A stretch of DNA of 5,340 nucleotides from a bacterium. GTDB lineage: Bacteria > SZUA-79 > Acidulodesulfobacterales > Acidulodesulfobacteraceae. The stretch spans positions 1 through 5,340 of the forward strand of contig JAJYHI010000058.1 in the NCBI GenBank assembly GCA_021784835.1, given 5' to 3'. Position 1 is the first letter of the stretch. Every line of letters starts with the position of its first letter. Positions 3,885-5,340 of the stretch are shown in pieces. The position numbers were made by a program, and so were the translations under genes. The notes under the pieces are model-generated. The model worked only from the letters and a program-made list of their open reading frames with translations. It was not told the origin of the DNA and ran no database searches.

Positions 3885-4799
3885 ATGTTTTTTTTAAAGA
3901 AAATTAGTAATAGCAAGGTTTTAAGACCTCGTAGCCGTTACGAGTTTATTTTTTTAGCGGTATTTTTATTTTTTGCTTTTACTCCCTTAACGGCTTCGGC
4001 GCAAATTCTTGTTACCGACCCTATTTCCACCGGCATACAGGCGATTATTCAGCACCTTGCCGCGGCAAATACCGCCATAGAGGCGGCGGAGTCGAAAATA
4101 CAGACGGAACTTTCCGCTTTGACGTATGCCCGGCAGGGACAGCAATTAATGAATCAGATACAGGAACTCCAGCAGGAAAGCTCTACGCTTTTAACCTCGG
4201 TCAATAACATCGAAGGGACGGTTATGATGCCCGCGGGCGAACTGCAGGGGCTTAAAAACTCTTTAACCGAAGAACAGATGAATATGCAAAACATAATCGC
4301 GCAGGAAAAAGCTCTCGGAAATCCGCAGATGTCGCAATTCCTGCAGAATTACGCAAACACTTACGGCGACTACGGCACGGCGAACGAAACGCCGACTCAG
4401 GCGGCGCAGGGCGCGTATAATCAATATAATACGGCAAATACGCAGTCCGCCCAGACTGCCGCATACGGACAGTCTATTCTCGATAATTCGCAGAATAACC
4501 AGAATTTAATATCGCAGCTGGGGGCGAACGTCGCGGCCGCCCACGGTCAGGTCGCGGCGGAACAGGCTAACGGTCAGGCTTTAGTAGCTTTAACGGAAGA
4601 AGTAAACCAGCTTAATAAGCTCGAAGCGCAGCAGGCTAAATTGAAAGCAATGCAGGCGGGAGCGAAAGACTCTCAGCAGGCGGCGTCGGTCGCAACAGAA
4701 AAAAACACTCCGGTATTTACCGTTACCCCTCCGCCGGAAAAAGTAGGCGCAGGGTTCGGGCAATATCCAAACGTAACTAATTTCGGGATAGGGAGATAA
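3885..4799 (+). CDS. trbJ: TrbJ/VirB5-like conjugal transfer protein
   Basis: This is a 304-residue secreted component of a P-type type IV secretion system. VirB5/TrbJ proteins are periplasmic and associate with the pilus or mating channel. A long basic n-region (residues 4-18) precedes a hydrophobic core (21-33), and a signal-peptidase I site ASA|Q falls at residues 37-40. The mature part opens ILVTDPISTGIQAIIQHLAAANTAIEAAESKI, typical of TrbJ, then has Gln/Ala-rich helices and probable coiled coils (about 55-115 and 205-260), with a Tyr/Asn/Gln-rich low-complexity centre (about 145-195). The ATG at 3885 is chosen over a GTG at 3876 because that GTG lies inside the ribosome binding site AGAGGTG. 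The tail ends TNFGIGR. The gene is visibly richer in G and C than the genes to its left. The family call rests on layout, signal peptide and the following trbL. Confidence 0.8.
   Translation: MFFLKKISNSKVLRPRSRYEFIFLAVFLFFAFTPLTASAQILVTDPISTGIQAIIQHLAAANTAIEAAESKIQTELSALTYARQGQQLMNQIQELQQESSTLLTSVNNIEGTVMMPAGELQGLKNSLTEEQMNMQNIIAQEKALGNPQMSQFLQNYANTYGDYGTANETPTQAAQGAYNQYNTANTQSAQTAAYGQSILDNSQNNQNLISQLGANVAAAHGQVAAEQANGQALVALTEEVNQLNKLEAQQAKLKAMQAGAKDSQQAASVATEKNTPVFTVTPPPEKVGAGFGQYPNVTNFGIGR
4791..4795 (+). promoter_or_regulatory. Ribosome binding site of trbL inside the last codons of trbJ
   Basis: GGGAG, encoding the end of the trbJ tail (Gly-Arg), stands 9 nt before the trbL ATG at 4805. 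The trbJ stop is at 4797-4799. This makes trbL translation probably coupled to trbJ and explains why trbJ needs a purine-rich ending here. Confidence 0.6.
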
Positions 4800-4804
4800 T
4801 TATT

Positions 4805-5340
4805 ATGAAAAAGCTAATTTTATTTTTACTGTTAGGTTTTGCGGTCTTTGGATTAAGCGTAAAGGCCTTTGCGTGGAACCCCGCAGCGCTTAAAGATACT
4901 GTATCGTCGCTATCGACTCCTGCACCGGCGGGAAATACGACGACTGCTACTGCAAGAAAAACGCCGAAAGGTCAGAATTTCGCGGGTATCTATCGGAAAG
5001 TATATTTATTGGGCGGAGCGATAGATCAAGCGGGGCCGAAAATAGCGGCTAACCTAACGGACGCAAGCGGTCAGCTTTTCTTTTACTTGGCCGTTATCTC
5101 TCTAATCCTGTGGTCTATTCAGAATCTTATGTTCGGAGACAAAGGAATTAAAGAGTTTATGCTTTATTTCTTTTTTCTTATGGTCGTCCGGGGTCTTCTT
5201 GCAGGATATAATTTCTTTTTTGTCGGCGGCGTGGCCGTTTTCTTTAGAGATTTAGGCCAAATGGCCGCGGGAACTCACGACTCTGTTATGGCTTATTACG
5301 GTCTATTGGTTCTTGACGTATATAAATATATCATCGAAGC
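4805..5340 (+). CDS. trbL: TrbL/VirB6-like inner-membrane protein (5' part, runs off the window)
   Basis: The reading frame is open from the ATG at 4805 to the window edge (178 codons plus two bases), so the C-terminus is not seen. Residues 1-23 (MKKLILFLLLGFAVFGLSVKAFA) are a signal peptide with a likely cleavage after AFA. A Thr/Ala-rich linker (30-55) follows, then QNFAGIYRKVYLLGGAIDQAGPKIAANLTDASGQLFF. Hydrophobic segments at about 91-110 and 117-148 begin the polytopic membrane core. This layout, placed directly after trbJ, fits TrbL, the VirB6-family channel protein that forms the inner-membrane part of the translocation path. The gap to trbJ is 5 bp. The ATPase and other channel genes should follow or lie elsewhere in the element. 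Confidence 0.8.
   Translation, partial: MKKLILFLLLGFAVFGLSVKAFAWNPAALKDTVSSLSTPAPAGNTTTATARKTPKGQNFAGIYRKVYLLGGAIDQAGPKIAANLTDASGQLFFYLAVISLILWSIQNLMFGDKGIKEFMLYFFFLMVVRGLLAGYNFFFVGGVAVFFRDLGQMAAGTHDSVMAYYGLLVLDVYKYIIE

Overview
The window looks like the left end of an integrated conjugative element (an ICE or a relative), in an AT-rich, probably Gram-negative bacterium. Gram-negative is inferred from the P-type (Trb/VirB-like) type IV secretion genes at the right, which encode Sec signal peptides and a polytopic inner-membrane protein. I cannot name the phylum. No integrase, coupling ATPase or VirB4 lies inside the window; they would be expected beyond position 5340.

Layout. Positions 1-143 are AT-rich and gene-free, and are probably the chromosomal flank. 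Positions 144-193 (minus strand) hold the 3' part of a tRNA-Val(CAC): anticodon arm, variable loop, T-arm, acceptor strand and CCA, with no 5' half. This is the usual scar of integration into a tRNA gene, so the element should extend rightward from about 194. Next comes a leftward hicB-hicA toxin-antitoxin pair (270-723), then a leftward XRE-family repressor (844-1224). A 313-bp divergent control region (1225-1537) follows. It carries three tandem 10-bp repeats, several dyads and a consensus sigma-70 promoter. Rightward from it run an excisionase-like winged-helix gene (1538-1738), an overlapping MobC/TraD-like relaxosome-accessory candidate (1731-2126), a MobA/MobL (MobQ, RSF1010-type) relaxase (2199-3344), an unrecognised 162-aa gene (3374-3862), trbJ (3885-4799) and the start of trbL (4805 to the window edge).

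The most striking non-coding signal is a perfect 42-bp sequence present twice in inverted orientation (746-787 and 2131-2172). The two copies bracket the repressor/xis/mobC module. Each sits in the leader of the next gene outward, hicB or the relaxase gene, 22-26 nt before its start codon. Its core, GCCCTTGCGGGATTAAAC, differs at 2 of 18 positions from the nic-region core I recall for the pSK41/RSF1010 oriT family. That family is the one expected for this type of relaxase. I therefore propose it as a candidate oriT present in two opposed copies. A shared operator, a leader-RNA element or the ends of an invertible segment remain alternatives.

How it may work together (inference): the XRE repressor and the small winged-helix protein act on the divergent control region to decide between quiescence and excision/transfer. 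The MobC-like protein and the relaxase nick at the 42-bp element. TrbJ and TrbL begin the mating channel. HicBA next to the attachment scar would stabilise the element.
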